Origin: Notolepis coatsorum
Lineage: Eukaryota; Chordata; Actinopteri; Aulopiformes; Paralepididae
Assembly: GCA_963971535.1 (NCBI GenBank)
Contig: OZ020593.1
Coordinates: forward strand, 35,549,600 to 35,613,599
Reading direction: 5' to 3'
DNA: 64,000 bases
In this document: positions 34,371 to 45,919 of the stretch, one piece after another
Numbering within the stretch: position 1 is the first letter of the stretch
Layout: every line of letters begins with the position of its first letter
Translations under genes and position numbers: made by a program
Notes under the pieces: generated by a model
What the model saw: the letters and a program-made list of their open reading frames with translations, nothing else
Database searches by the model: none
What the model was told of the DNA's origin: nothing

Positions 34371-34725
34371 TCCTTAAAGGAACACGCCAACATTATGGGA
34401 AATGCACATATTCTCCAGAGTCAGACAAGAAGATAGATACCAATTTCCATTCTGTGTTCAGTATAAAGCTATCCGGCTGCAAGCTATCCTAGGTTAGCAA
34501 AAATTATTGGAAGTGGATGCGGACCAGCTGTTGGCCAAAAACACCTCTCCCGGAGCTTTAAGCTAGGCTATAGTGGTCCGTATCAGATTCCATAAATGTG
34601 TGCTAATCTTGGCTAGTGTAGCCTTCAACTGAACGCACAGAGAGGAAATTGGTAGTGGAGGAATTGGTATCTTGTCTTACTCTGGTACGAGTATTTCCCA
34701 TGTTTTCCTAACACTTTTTGCGAAG
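34371..34725. mobile_element. MITE-like element with imperfect inverted ends
   Basis: The left end 'aacattatgggaaatgcaca' with 'gtcagacaagaagataga' is mirrored at the right by 'gtatcttgtcttactctggt' and 'gtatttcccatgttttccta'. The inverted similarity covers about 60 bp with gaps. TTAA stands at the left edge (34373-34376) but is not preserved at the right, so a Kolobok/piggyBac-type origin is only a possibility. Confidence 0.55.
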
Positions 34726-34785
34726 TTGTTGGTGAAAATAAAACGATTAGTGCAAATAGCAAACAGTTCTGGTGAATGAATACTA

Positions 34786-36073
34786 TAGTGCTTTGAGAAA
34801 TGAGGTAGCTAAGATGAACAAATAAAAAAAGAACATTCCCAAAAGATCAACAAAGCCACGCATGACTTGGTTAGTTATGGAGCAGGGCAGACGGTCTCAC
34901 ACTGTGGTACCATTATGTAGAACACAAAGGGGTTTTCATCACTAAACCACATGAAACTGCAAACTATCTTAACAACTATTTCACAAGCAAAGTAGAGACA
35001 TTAAGGAATAGGTCCTGCAAAAAGTAGTCCTTCATATTATGGCAATTATTTTTTGAAATTATATATGAGAAGAATGTGTGTTCCATCAAAGTTGAAAGAG
35101 AGTGTGTTGAAGGTATTCTAGTCATCAGGGATTGATAATATAGATCAGGGGTCAGCAACCTTTTTGACATGGAGTGCCTGTTTGAAATATATTTGTAACT
35201 AGTGTGCCTCAACAATATTCCATGCATCGTAATGTTTTTTTCTCATAATCAGGTCTTTTTAATGATCATTTTTACATTATTACATCATTATTGTTATTGT
35301 TATTATTAACAATATTATTATGATGGTTGTATCAACCCTAAATCTGAGTTGGGGGGGGGGGGATGCAATGCAGACAAACAGCTGCATACAGTGCGACCAT
35401 TTCACTCACATTTGCCCATTCATTTTTGGACACATCACACACCATCGGTGTGTGTACTGTACGTGTGCTGTCATAGCTCCACCTACAGGCCTAATGGAGA
35501 ACACCAGGAGAACACCAGGATGTGAATGGAGGGTGAATGTGAGGTATATCGTGTAAATAAGTTTTGATTGATCGCAAGACTACACTGTAAAAAATAAAAT
35601 AATAATAAGTTACCAAAACTTAAAAATATTGAGTTCAGTTACTGTGCATTAAGGTTTTCAGTTTTCAATTCATAATAAGTTAACAGAAAAATAAGTACAC
35701 AACCACATTATTTCAACCTAATAAAACTATGTTTATTGTCATTGTTTTAAGAACACAAGTTGACTTGGTAATACTCACATTTTGAGTAAAAAAAATTGCT
35801 TTTTTACATGTGCAATGTTCAATGAAATAGAAAAATAAATAATAAAATGTGTTGATTAATCCCACTGGTCACAATGGTGACCGTAATAATGTTTTTGTTA
35901 TAAGGCTCTGCGAATGTTACTGAATGATGTAGCAATGTATTTCCAGCTAAATTGAAATAATAAACAAATAAAGGGTCTCAATTAAATATGTGGTAGTAAA
36001 AAGAACCTGTGGGAGGATTTCAACAAGATAAATGCAACAACAGTGCAAAATATTTCACTATAATATTTCAAAG

Positions 36074-36112
<39 letters not shown>

Positions 36113-36797
36113 CCCCCTGTGCCTATGAAAATGCCCCCACGTGCCTATGCAGGCACGCGTGCCTAGGGTTGCCTACCCCTGATATAGATGCACGGTTGGT
36201 TAGAGTTGCAGCAACACATCTGTATATTTAAGTATTTAGTTTATTTTTTCAAAAGGTGTATTTTTAAGTGGAAGGACTCTAAAGTTATACCATTGCCCAA
36301 AGATAAAAGATCCACATTCACAGGAGCAAATCATCGACCTATTAGTCTACTTCCTATACTGAGCTAAATAATGGAGAAAATTGCTTTTGAACAGATCTAG
36401 AAATATTTTTCCACCAATGGGTTAATCACCACATTTTTAGCATGCATATCGTGTGGGTCACTCCACATGTACTGGCTTAACACGTATGACAGATGAGTGG
36501 CTAGAAGAAATGGATGCCCACAGACTAGTCGGTGCAGTGATGTTGGATTTTAGTGCTGCTTTTGATCTAATAGATCATGAACTATTACTGAGAAATTCAA
36601 ATGTTAAGACTTTTCATCCTCTGCTCTGTCATGGATGGGTAGGTACCTATCTGCGAGCAAGCAGAGGGTCTTTTTTCAATGGAAATTATTCTACTAGTAA
36701 CGCAAGGTAGCTGCCTCGGTCTGCTTTTATATTCTATTTTCACCAATGAATTACCCTGCACACTGGAAAAAACAACTGTTACATATGCTTCTCGTTG
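34786..36797 (+). mobile_element. Decayed L2-type LINE, split by a hAT element
   Basis: Conceptual translation, interrupted by stops and frameshifts, gives 'LRNEVAKMNK' and 'GVFITKPHETANYLNNYFTS' before the hAT insertion. After it come 'KWKDSKVIPLPKDKRSTFTG', 'ANHRPISLLPILS' and 'DEWLEEMDAHRLVGAVMLDF'-'SAAFDLIDHELLL' (reverse transcriptase motif A, with the catalytic Asp in 'MLDFSAAFD'). It ends near 'LEKTTVTYA', just before the expected YADD box, so it is truncated at the 3' side. The endonuclease is absent. Confidence 0.8.
35146..36181. mobile_element. hAT non-autonomous element (1036 bp) inside the L2-type LINE
   Basis: The terminal inverted repeats are CAGGGGTCAGCAACC at the left and the reverse complement of 'ggttgcctacccctg' at the right (two mismatches in 15). 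A perfect 8-bp target duplication, ATATAGAT, lies at 35138-35145 and 36182-36189, which is diagnostic for hAT elements. Removing one copy restores the LINE sequence. The interior has poly(G) (35351-35361) and T31 (36078-36108) and no transposase frame. Confidence 0.93.
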
Positions 36798-36959
36798 AAA
36801 TGTTATGATATCTGGCTTGCTGTCTACATGTAAACAAGGCATAAGCAGTTCTTATTGACTAATGTCTACCAGCTAGCACGGACTAGTCTCACACTTCCCA
36901 GACATTTCTTCACACTATGTTAGCACTATAGTAGCACTATAGCTACTAATTGCTACTAA

Positions 36960-37760
36960 TACAGTGATATATTGATGCCAATATATCGAGTCATGTCAAG
37001 TATCTATATAAAAAAAAATATATATATATATATATGGTATATATATTATATATATATTTAGTTTGTTGGTTGACAATCCAATTTTTCTGCAAGAAAATTA
37101 TTGGAGTGAGGTGAGCATATTGAAAACATATTAGATAAAACAGATGATGTGTATTTGTATTGCAGATGTTACAAAGTTTTCTGTTGGGGACATAATTTGC
37201 AGTTGAAAATAGGTAATAAATCGCAATTAGGGATGTCCGATATTATCGGCCGACCGATATTATCGGCCGATATCGGCAGTAAAATGTGATATCGGAAAAT
37301 ATCGGTATCGGTAAAAAAAAAAAAAAAAAAATTTTTTTTTTTTTTTTTTTTTTACATTTATTTAACCTTTATTTACCCAGGCAAGCAAGTAAGAACCAAT
37401 TCTTATTTTATTTATTGTCAAAAGTATGCATGTTGGTTTAATTCAACAACAAGAGATATGTAATGTTAATTTTTACTTTTTTAATTATCATATTTTGCAC
37501 AGATAATGCTTACATTTAGAAAGCCTTTTGAATGCATCCAGTGAAATTATTAGTTACCTGAAATTATTCAGTTTTTTTGGGGGGAAACCCTGCATATATC
37601 GGTATCGGTTGATATCGGTATCGGTATCGGTATCGAAATTAAGAGTTGGACAATATCGGAATATCGGTATCGGTAAAAAAGCCAATATCGAGCATCCCTA
37701 ATCGCAATATATGACAATATTACAGTGTCGTGATCATATAATACTGTGAGGCCTCCCCCG
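36960..37760. repeat. Dispersed AT-rich repeat shared with 16.2 kb, split by a hAT element
   Basis: The part at 37135-37219 matches 16163-16280, and sequence with 'atatcg/caatat' motifs resumes after the hAT at 37709. A (TA)n stretch lies at 37010-37050. It is probably the remains of an older hAT-type element. Confidence 0.55.
37228..37700. mobile_element. hAT MITE (473 bp)
   Basis: The left end TAGGGATGTCCGATATTATC and the right end (reverse complement TAGGGATGCTCGATATTGGC) form imperfect TIRs. A perfect 8-bp duplication, ATCGCAAT, lies at 37220-37227 and 37701-37708. The interior is built from 'atatcggtatcgg' motifs plus an A-run/T-run palindrome at about 37312-37353. Confidence 0.93.
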
Positions 37761-37973
37761 GAGGTAATGTCTTAGCATTTAGGACTAGAGTGATGGTGGG
37801 GGGTTTGGGCATTCTGGGATGTTCAATGTCAATGACAATCACCTAGGGTGGCTCTGAACACGAGAGACTGGATACAGTGTGATTTGTGAAATCGTGCAGG
37901 AGGGGAGAAGAGTTTCAACAGAGGGATTTGTATATATAAATAATAGCTCTACATTTTGACAGACATCACTGAT

Positions 37974-38216
37974 ATTGAGTGTTTGGTCAGGCACTTGGGT
38001 CTCCCAGTCCCTCCGCTCTGTAGAAAATAGAAAATACATTTCCAGTATCTCATTCCCACTTATAACTACTTTTAAGCAAATATGCGCTTGAAACAAGTCG
38101 AATACTTGGTTTAAAGTATAAATCTCTCTCTCCTGATTGGATAAATTTGGAACAGGATACCAGAAAATGTATTTTCTATTTACTGCAGAGCGGACCCATG
38201 TTCTGACCAAACACTG
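37974..38216. mobile_element. Foldback/MITE-like element with about 70-bp inverted ends
   Basis: The left part 'gagtgtttggtcaggcactt' ... 'aaaatagaaaatacatttcc' is mirrored by 'aaaatgtattttctatttac' ... 'catgttctgaccaaacactg'. The right end CACTG is followed by TA, while the left edge is less clear. This suggests a Tc1/mariner-like MITE. The 137-codon frame across it (37839-38252, minus) is not a gene. Confidence 0.65.
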
Positions 38217-38581
38217 TATATCAAGTTCAAGTTCTTTATTTGTCAAATACACAACAATACAGGAGGCATTTGCAGATAATGAAATATTTCATCAATGAAT
38301 ACAAGAATAGTAACAATAGGTAGTAGTAGTAACATCAAATACCATATAAAAGAGGTAAGATAAAATAGTCCATTATTTACAGAAAGTGTTGTGTATATGT
38401 GCGTGTAGTGTATTAAGGATTAAGGTGCAGGGTGTGTGTGTGTGTGTGTGTCCAATAACAATAAATAGTAGTAGTACGATAAATAAAATAAAATATCAAA
38501 ATGAGTAGGATAAAATAAAATAGTACATTTCTACAGAAAGTGTCTTGCGTAAAAGTGCATGTGCATCTTAAGTTGCAGTGC

Positions 38582-38625
<44 letters not shown>

Positions 38626-39295
38626 CAAGAGTTTTTCAAGAGGTGTGTGTGTTCAAGAGTTTTTTAATAGGGCTGCTACCTCCTGTTCTTGTCCTTGTTC
38701 AGGAGTCTTGTGGCTTGTGGGAAAAAGCTGTCCCTGAACCTGCTGGTGCTCCGGTACCGTTACCGTTTGTGACGGTAGTAGAGTGAAAAGTTTGTGACTG
38801 GGGTGAGTGTGGTCTCTGAGAATTTTCCGGGTTTTCCTTCTGCACCTCTGTGTGTAGAGGTCGTCCATGACTAGCAGCTCAGTCCTGGTGATGTGTTGTG
38901 CTGACTGCACAACCCTTTGCAGAGCCTTGCGGTCGGTGGCTGATCAGTTGCCATACCAAGCAGGGATGCAGCAAGTCAGGATACTCTCTATAGTGCACCG
39001 GTAAAAGTTGCCTGGAGTGTCCTGGAGCCTACGGAGGAAGAAGAGCCGTTGTCTCACTGTCTTGACAACGATGCCCTGTGTGATGAGCAGTGTTGGGACT
39101 AACGCGTTACAAAGTAACGCGTTACAGAAACGAAGTTACTTTTTGCCGCAACTAGTACTCTAACGCATTACTTTTGAAATTCAGTAACGCTACTTACGTT
39201 ACTGAATGGTTTGTTAGTTCGTTACTGCGTTCTTTTTATGTAGATTCATAGCGAGCGTCCTTATTTCGCCTGCGTTTGTTTTGTTTACTGTAGAC

Positions 39296-39345
39296 TGAAA
39301 GGCGCTATATAAAACGAAGTATTATTATTATTATTATTTCTTTCC
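39296..39345 (+). mobile_element. Tiny L2 LINE 3' end
   Basis: 'tgaaaggcgctatataaaac' followed by (ATT)n is the terminal signature of teleost L2 elements; compare the L2 tail at 48064-48300 on the other strand. It appears to be an extremely 5'-truncated L2 insertion inside the hAT element. Confidence 0.6.
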
Positions 39346-39768
39346 GTAGCCTCATTCTGTTTTCGCACTTCTGATTGGCCACTGACGTTCTGAAAGAAAT
39401 CGACGCTCTCTACAGTAAACAACAAGAGGACGCTCGCTATGAATCTACATAATAAGAACGCAGTAATAATAACGAACTAACAAACCATTTAGCAACTACT
39501 TGGAGAGATAATTAATATACAACATGGAAACGAGATAAAGAACATGTTTGAAGGGCTGCTGGAGTCAACTGGACTAACGTTACATCTCGACCACCGCAGA
39601 CTGGTGACGGTGAGTGCAATGTGTTCACTGAAACTCAAGATCAACGGGGAATCTCATAATACTAATCAAACAATATAAATATAGTCCTTTCATGCACAAT
39701 TGATATCCTAACTATTCTAACGTTGCAATGCTTTGATTGATATCTTAAACAACGCTGCAAGATGGTTA

Positions 39769-40150
39769 TGAATGAATTAATGAATGGATGAATGAATGAA
39801 AACTTTATTTAACAGATTGCAGAATGGGTACAATACAGTACGGCTCAATACATACAATTGTTAAGGGGATGCAGACCTGAGAAAGACGTTTGTCTTGTTT
39901 CCATCAGGGTCCCCCATTTTCAATTCATATAGACATTTATGACATACACAACATACATGACATTTATGGCATAGGGACATATAGGTATTTAGTACTGATA
40001 CATTTGTGACATAAGCGGTATTCAAATATACAGTACTGTTACCCCTAGATCCTGACAGAGTATATACATATGATGGGGAGGGGACTGTACATTAGGAGGG
40101 GGTGGGTGGGTGGGAGAGAAATATACATACAGCGGGGAGGGAATATATAA
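39769..40150 (-). mobile_element. LINE 3' UTR fragment inside the hAT element
   Basis: In minus orientation it ends 'ctgttaaataaagttttcat' plus an ATTC-type tail at the left. About 120 bp (39811-39930) match the arms of the palindrome at 16465-16851. The right boundary is approximate, and no reverse transcriptase codons are present. Confidence 0.6.
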
Positions 40151-41158
40151 TGAAACGCTCTAGACCACATTGCTTAGCAGAGTTCGGTGATGTGAATGGA
40201 AACTGTCAAGTTGATCAACCGATTTTGAGTATATGGGGCATGGGACTTGAGCAATTTATTTTTTTTTTCTTTTTTTAAATAACTAAATAGTTACTTTTCA
40301 CAGTAACTCATTACTTTTGGGTGTAAGTAACTAGTACAGTAACGAAGTTACTTTGAAATGAAGTAACTAGTAAAGTAACTGAGTTACTATTTTTCAGTAA
40401 CTAGCACAACACTGGTGATGAGACCAGGACAGGCTGATGTTGACCCCGAGGAACCTGAAGCTGCTGACTCTCTCCACCGCTGACCCGCTGATGTGAATGG
40501 GGGCATGCTCTCCCCTCTGGGACTTGCTGTCATCCACGATGAGCTCCTTCGCTTTGCTGACGTTGAGGTGGAGGTTGTTATCCTGGCACCTGGCACTATA
40601 CTATCATTTCCAGTGATAAGGCAAATGACTGTTGTGTCGTCAGCAAACTTGATGATGGTGTTGGAGCTCTGTGTGGCCACACAGTCATGTGTGAACAGGG
40701 AGTACAGGAGGGGGCTGAGTACACAGCCCTGGGGGGCACCGGTGCTGAGAGTCAGTGAGGAGGAGGCTCCATGCCCATCCTCACAGCCTGGGGTCTGCCT
40801 GTCAGGAAATCCTGGATCCAGCTGCACAGGGCTGGGTTGAGTCCTAGGTCCCTGAGTTTGATGGTGAGTTTGGAGGGCGCAATGGTGTTGAATGCTGAGC
40901 TGTAGTCGATAAACAGCATTCTCACATATGTGTCCCTCTGGTCCAGGTGGGAGAGGGCGGTGTGGAGGGTGAGGGCGATGGCATAGTCTGTAGACCTATT
41001 TGGTCTGTAGGTGAACTGTAGTGGGTCCAATGTGTCCGGTAGTGAGGAGGTGATGTGGGTTTTGACCATCCGCTCAAAGCACTTCATGAGGATGGAAGTG
41101 AGAGCTAGAGGGCGGTAGTCAGGCAGAGGGCCATCATTGATGGCTGTCGGAATGTAGA

Positions 41159-41534
41159 GCTATTTAACACTTATTTTAACAAGGAAATAACTTGTTAAAG
41201 CACCTTTAAGACTGTTTATAAGGGGGTGTCCTGTATTGCCTGTCTGTAAGCGTCCCAACGCGCTGATTAACAACACTGGGAGACCTTCCACGATCCCATG
41301 TAACATGTTAACTACGCAGTGTAAGCTGCCATAGTTCAGAACACAATCCTCAGAAAATGTTGACATGCTAAATTCTACTTGTAGGCGGGAGTAGAGAAAG
41401 GGCTCAGTCTCACTGGCATAGTGTCAGAATGAGATGGATCCAGGGCATTTCTGCGGTGTGTTATTTTTCTGCCAGAGAATTCTGATCGTGTCCTATCTCG
41501 GAATACAAACTTTGAGTTGGAAAAACTGAAATTG
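41159..41534. other. Unassigned spacer between two related LINEs
   Basis: No recognised repeat or gene between the 5' end of the minus-strand Rex1-like copy and the plus-strand one. The two LINEs lie head to head. Confidence 0.4.
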
Positions 41535-43650
41535 AACTGTCACACCAGTTTGAACAAGCTGACTCTAGAGCTATGTGGCAGGGGCTCAAAACGATGACAG
41601 ACTACAAAGGCGCCTCCCTCAAACTGAACAGTGACATCTCCTTAGCAAACGACCTCAATACCTTCTATGCGAGGTTTGATGCTGGTAATAACAACACCAG
41701 CTCACAAGCCTCGGCAATGGGGGGGGGGGGGGGGTCGGCTGCTGATGGAGGCGCAGTGTTCAGGGTAACAGAGCATGAGGTGAGGCGGACCTTTAAAAAA
41801 GTGAATATCAGGAAGGCAGCAGGTCCGGACGGCATCCCCGGCCGCGTCCTAAAAGTCTGTGCCGACCAACTGGCCCCAGTATTCACTGACATATTTAACC
41901 TGTCCTTAGAACAGGCTGTCATCCCCACCTGCCTGAAGAAGTCCACTATTATCCCTGTACCCAAAAAATCCAAGCCTGCTTGCCTCAACGACTACCGCCC
42001 TGTAGCTCTCACCTCCATAGCCATGAAGTGCTTTGAGAAGCTAGTAAAGGGCTACATCTGCTCCTCCCTCCCCATCAACATGGACCCCCTGCAATTTGCA
42101 TACCGCCCCAACAGGTCCACGGAGGACGCCATATCCCATGTGCTGCACACAGCAGCATCACACCTGGACAAGAGGCAGGGGAACTATGTGAGAATGCTAT
42201 TCATCGACTACAGCTCGGCATTCAATACCATAGTCCCCTCCATACTCATAGCCAAGCTCAGGGACCTGGGCTTGGGCTATGACCTCTGCCAGTGGGTCTT
42301 GGACTTCCTGACTGGCAGACCCCAGGTGGTGAGAGCAGGCAACTGCACCTCCTCATCCATCACCCTCAACATAGGGGCCCCCCAGGGCTGTGTTCTGAGT
42401 CCCCTCCTCTACTCCCTGTACACACACGACTGTGTGGCTCAGCGGAGTAGCAATACAATCGTCAAATTTGCTGACGACACAGTGGTGGTGGGCCTGATCT
42501 CTGCCAACGACGAGAGGGCCTACCTGGAAGAGGTCAAGGTCCTGGCGGGATGGTGCCAGGAAAACAGCCTCTCCCTGAACGTCAGCAAAACAAAGGAGAT
42601 GATTGTGGACTTCAGGAGGTCGGGGGTCAAGGACTACAGCCCCCTCAGCATCGACGGGGCACCGGTTGAGAGAGTCAACAGCTTCAAGTACCTCGGAGCC
42701 TACATATCCGAGGACTTGACATGGACCACACACATTAACAGTGTGGTGAAGAAGGCACGACAACGCCTCTACTTCCTCAGGCGCCTAAGGAAGTTCCAAG
42801 TCAGCCAGAAGATCCTTAAGAACTTCTACTCATGTACAATAGAGAGCATCTTGACCGGCAACATCACCTCCTGGTTTGGGAATAGCACTGCAAAAGACCA
42901 AAGCAGACTACAAAGAGTGACACGTTCAGCCGAACGCACAATTGGAGGGGGGCTCCCCACCCTCCAGAACATTTACTACAAGCGTTGCAAGGGCAAGGCT
43001 AAGAGAATCATTAAAGACTCCAGTCACCCGAACAACTGCCTCTTCGAACTGCTGCGGTCAGGCAAGCGATACAGGAGTCTCAAGGCGAGCACAGAAAGAC
43101 TCAGAAGTAGCTTCTATCCCCAGGCCATCAGGCTGCTAAACGAACAATGAATGAACACTACACAACAACAACCACCAAACGCACATAGCACACACATCCA
43201 CACGCACACACCCACTTTAAACAAACACACTGTAGCACCCACTCCACACACTTTATAGCACACACCCACTTTAAACAAACACACTGTAGCACCCACTCCC
43301 CACACTTTATATTTATGGATGAAGGATTGCACTACAACTCGTACACCTTACTGTAAATTGTACCTAAAATTGTACCTCATCCCATTTCTGCTTTGCACTA
43401 GATAGTACTGTACATTAGTACACTGCATAGTATTGTGTATTGTATATTATATGGTAACTCAGAACATTGTACATATGTCTATACCGAACACTGTGACCTC
43501 ATTTTCTTCTTCTAAATTCATGCTATATTATGTTATTATGTTATTTGATACTATCTTGTCTAGCACAGTCTCTGGAGCGTAACAGTAAGAAGCATTTTGT
43601 ATGAAAGTATTCTGTACTTCTGTATGACAACTATTAAAGAACTTGAACTC
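41535..43650 (+). mobile_element. Rex1-like LINE, 5'-truncated, reverse transcriptase frame intact
   Basis: The element starts in the linker between endonuclease and reverse transcriptase ('[13 protein letters not shown]') and runs through the full reverse transcriptase, a stop at about 43148 and a 3' UTR of about 500 bp ending 'attaaagaacttgaac'. The UTR holds two copies of a unit of about 54 bp around 43205-43310 ('cactttaaacaaacacactg'). The intact frame suggests a fairly recent insertion. The missing endonuclease means it is not autonomous. No flanking duplication was identified. Confidence 0.85.
41573..43150 (+). CDS. LINE reverse transcriptase (525 codons, N-truncated ORF2 product)
   Basis: This encodes the RNA-dependent DNA polymerase of a non-LTR retrotransposon, which copies element RNA at a nicked chromosomal site. 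Visible motifs are '[13 protein letters not shown]' (about residues 82-94), motif A '[11 protein letters not shown]' with the catalytic Asp at about 212, motif B '[15 protein letters not shown]' (268-282), motif C 'FADD' (299-302), the thumb-region '[20 protein letters not shown]' (371-390) and C-terminal '[17 protein letters not shown]'. The stated Met is simply the first in frame, because upstream codons also belong to the family ('[10 protein letters not shown]'). There is no endonuclease domain. A poly(G) run (41719-41732) is read as Gly repeats, possibly an indel-prone site. It is not a host gene. Family placement is Rex1/Babar or a near relative. Confidence 0.85.
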   Translation: MWQGLKTMTDYKGASLKLNSDISLANDLNTFYARFDAGNNNTSSQASAMGGGGGSAADGGAVFRVTEHEVRRTFKKVNIRKAAGPDGIPGRVLKVCADQLAPVFTDIFNLSLEQAVIPTCLKKSTIIPVPKKSKPACLNDYRPVALTSIAMKCFEKLVKGYICSSLPINMDPLQFAYRPNRSTEDAISHVLHTAASHLDKRQGNYVRMLFIDYSSAFNTIVPSILIAKLRDLGLGYDLCQWVLDFLTGRPQVVRAGNCTSSSITLNIGAPQGCVLSPLLYSLYTHDCVAQRSSNTIVKFADDTVVVGLISANDERAYLEEVKVLAGWCQENSLSLNVSKTKEMIVDFRRSGVKDYSPLSIDGAPVERVNSFKYLGAYISEDLTWTTHINSVVKKARQRLYFLRRLRKFQVSQKILKNFYSCTIESILTGNITSWFGNSTAKDQSRLQRVTRSAERTIGGGLPTLQNIYYKRCKGKAKRIIKDSSHPNNCLFELLRSGKRYRSLKASTERLRSSFYPQAIRLLNEQ

Positions 43651-43837
43651 ACTCCCAAGTCTGCTAAATTTCATTTCTCACTCGAGCGTAATGGTTTTCA
43701 GAGCGTGTGAGGAAACTTGTTGCTAGTACAATTGGTATGCATCAAATCGCTAACTTACTGGCCAAATGACCCCTCCCCCCAGTACTGTCTTCAATTTAAT
43801 AGACAGTGGTTCGTTTTCACACTAGTACACAATGCAC

Positions 43838-43917
43838 AAACACACACACACACACACACACGCGCGCGCGCGCACGCGCGCACACACGCACGCGCACACA
43901 CGCACACACACGCACAG
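43838..43917. repeat. (CA)n/(CG)n microsatellite
   Basis: CA dinucleotides, then a CG-rich run and mixed CACG units. The CG dinucleotides form a potential Z-DNA tract. Confidence 0.95.
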
Positions 43918-44636
43918 CTCAATCTTCTCATCCCATCCCTCATCCACTCCGTATCCCCATCAGATATGCAGTCAAGTGAACCCAGGTGAGATATGAATCC
44001 TCTGATCTCATCCAGTGCTGGCGGCTTACCGTTTGTTCAAAACCCAGAACCCGGGGAACCGAGTGTGTCACAACAGGAGGCCACCGTGGCGGGGAGAGAG
44101 AGAGAGAGAGGTAGGAGATTACATCCCCGGCACCTGTGCAGCACTCCGCGGGAGGCGGTACAGACTGGATTGTCTGGGACTCGGAGCATTGGCAGTGTGG
44201 ATCAAGACGAACTTGTGCACTCGTGCCGTGGCCTCAGTTAGATAGCGGGGCACTAGAGAGTGCACTCAGAGGCAGCCGGGTTCCTCGTAGGGGTGACGTG
44301 AGACCCGCGTTCCCTCGGACAGCGATTTGGAAGACGAGCAGTGAGCAGTGATAACTGCAATGTCTTTTTGAGTGTATCGCTAAATGGATTCTGCCACAGT
44401 CATACAACAGCTCTCACATTGGAGATTGAACGACAGTGGCACTGCATGTGCTTAAGGTGGTCTGCAGAGTGGCAGGTTAGCGTTATGTGATCACCTTGAG
44501 TCATCATGTAGCGCTGTGTGACATCAGATATATACCAATATGATGATATCAAGGCCTATGACTATCAAGATCATGCCACATTGTACTGTATGCTTGAGAA
44601 AGAGAGAAAGAGGGGGACATACAGAGAGAGGGAGAG
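43918..44636. other. Unassigned non-coding DNA
   Basis: Not repetitive apart from a short GA run at about 44095. Overlapping frames at 43993-44351 run in three phases with no known domain. Confidence 0.4.
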
Positions 44637-45326
<690 letters not shown>

Positions 45327-45334
45327 CTGTACAT

Positions 45335-45815
45335 ATATATATTTTCTTTTTATATACTTTTTCTCCCCATTTTTCCATTTTTCTCTCGCCCCCAATTTCG
45401 CATTGTCCAATTCTACCCTCCCCTGTCTAGAACGTTGTTAGGCCATGCCTCCCACAAGCCGGCTGCAATGTGGACGAAGCCTTGCATCACGTGTCCCCTC
45501 CGGTACTCGAGGAGGCAGCTGTCGCATCTTTTCACCTGCACAGCGTGATCTCTCAGCGGCGAGGGTCTGCATGGGAGGGACACGCCACCCTCGTCGCTTC
45601 CTGATTCTACTGCGCAGGCGCACCAACCGACCTGTAGGAGTCGCTGTCCACAACGTCCGATCCCCACCCACCAGCTTCCCACCACCTAATACTGCCAATT
45701 GTATTAGTATGAACGACCAGCCAAGCTGGTAGCAACGGCGAGAGCTGGGCTCGAACCCAGCATCTCCTGCATTGGTGGCGAGCGCCTTGCCCACTGCGCC
45801 ACCTAGCCGCCCTTG
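45335..45815 (-). mobile_element. SINE-A copy 5
   Basis: Minus-strand copy with an excellent head in sense orientation (A box TGGCGCAGTGGGC, B box GGTTCGAGCCC) and a tail of the first subtype ('gaaattgggggcgagagaaa'). The flanking repeat CTGTACAT occurs at 45327-45334 and 45816-45823. The left side then continues with an (AT)n expansion before 'attttctt', so the original duplication was probably longer. Confidence 0.88.
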
Positions 45816-45919
45816 CTGTACATTTTCTTGATGTAATGTTAAAAGAATTGCAGTATCCCACACGGGACGCCATTGCCAGATGCATGACAGACGCATGACA
45901 GGATTTTGCAGGTCTAGCT

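Larger units (their letters stand above)
39088..40414. mobile_element. hAT non-autonomous element (1327 bp) inside the Rex1-like LINE
   Basis: The left terminus is CAGTGTTGGGACTAACGCGT. The right terminus in reverse complement is CAGTGTTGTGCTAGTTACTG. A perfect 8-bp duplication, GTGATGAG, lies at 39080-39087 and 40415-40422. The ends are rich in 'agtaac/gttact' motifs. Around 39206-39490 there is a second internal inverted repeat ('tttgttagttcgttactgcg' and its partner). No transposase coding is visible. Confidence 0.93.
38226..41158 (-). mobile_element. Rex1-like LINE, decayed and split by a hAT element
   Basis: Minus-strand relative of the element at 41535-43650. The 3' end is at the left ('aaataaagaacttgaacttg' in sense orientation). 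Translation upstream gives 'QRCRRKTRKILRDHTHPSHK', then after the hAT insertion '[20 protein letters not shown]', 'IIKFADDTTVICLITGN' (FADD box intact), '[18 protein letters not shown]' and '[20 protein letters not shown]'. Frames shift near 40750-40830 and again near 40600. It is 5'-truncated at about 41158. (TG)n arrays at 38428-38450 and 38585-38623 lie in its 3' UTR. Clade assignment (Rex1/Babar or a close CR1/L2 relative) is by motif resemblance. Confidence 0.85.

Noticed and set aside
37839-38252. 137-codon minus-strand frame
   Set aside because: It covers the foldback element and LINE border, and has no domain.
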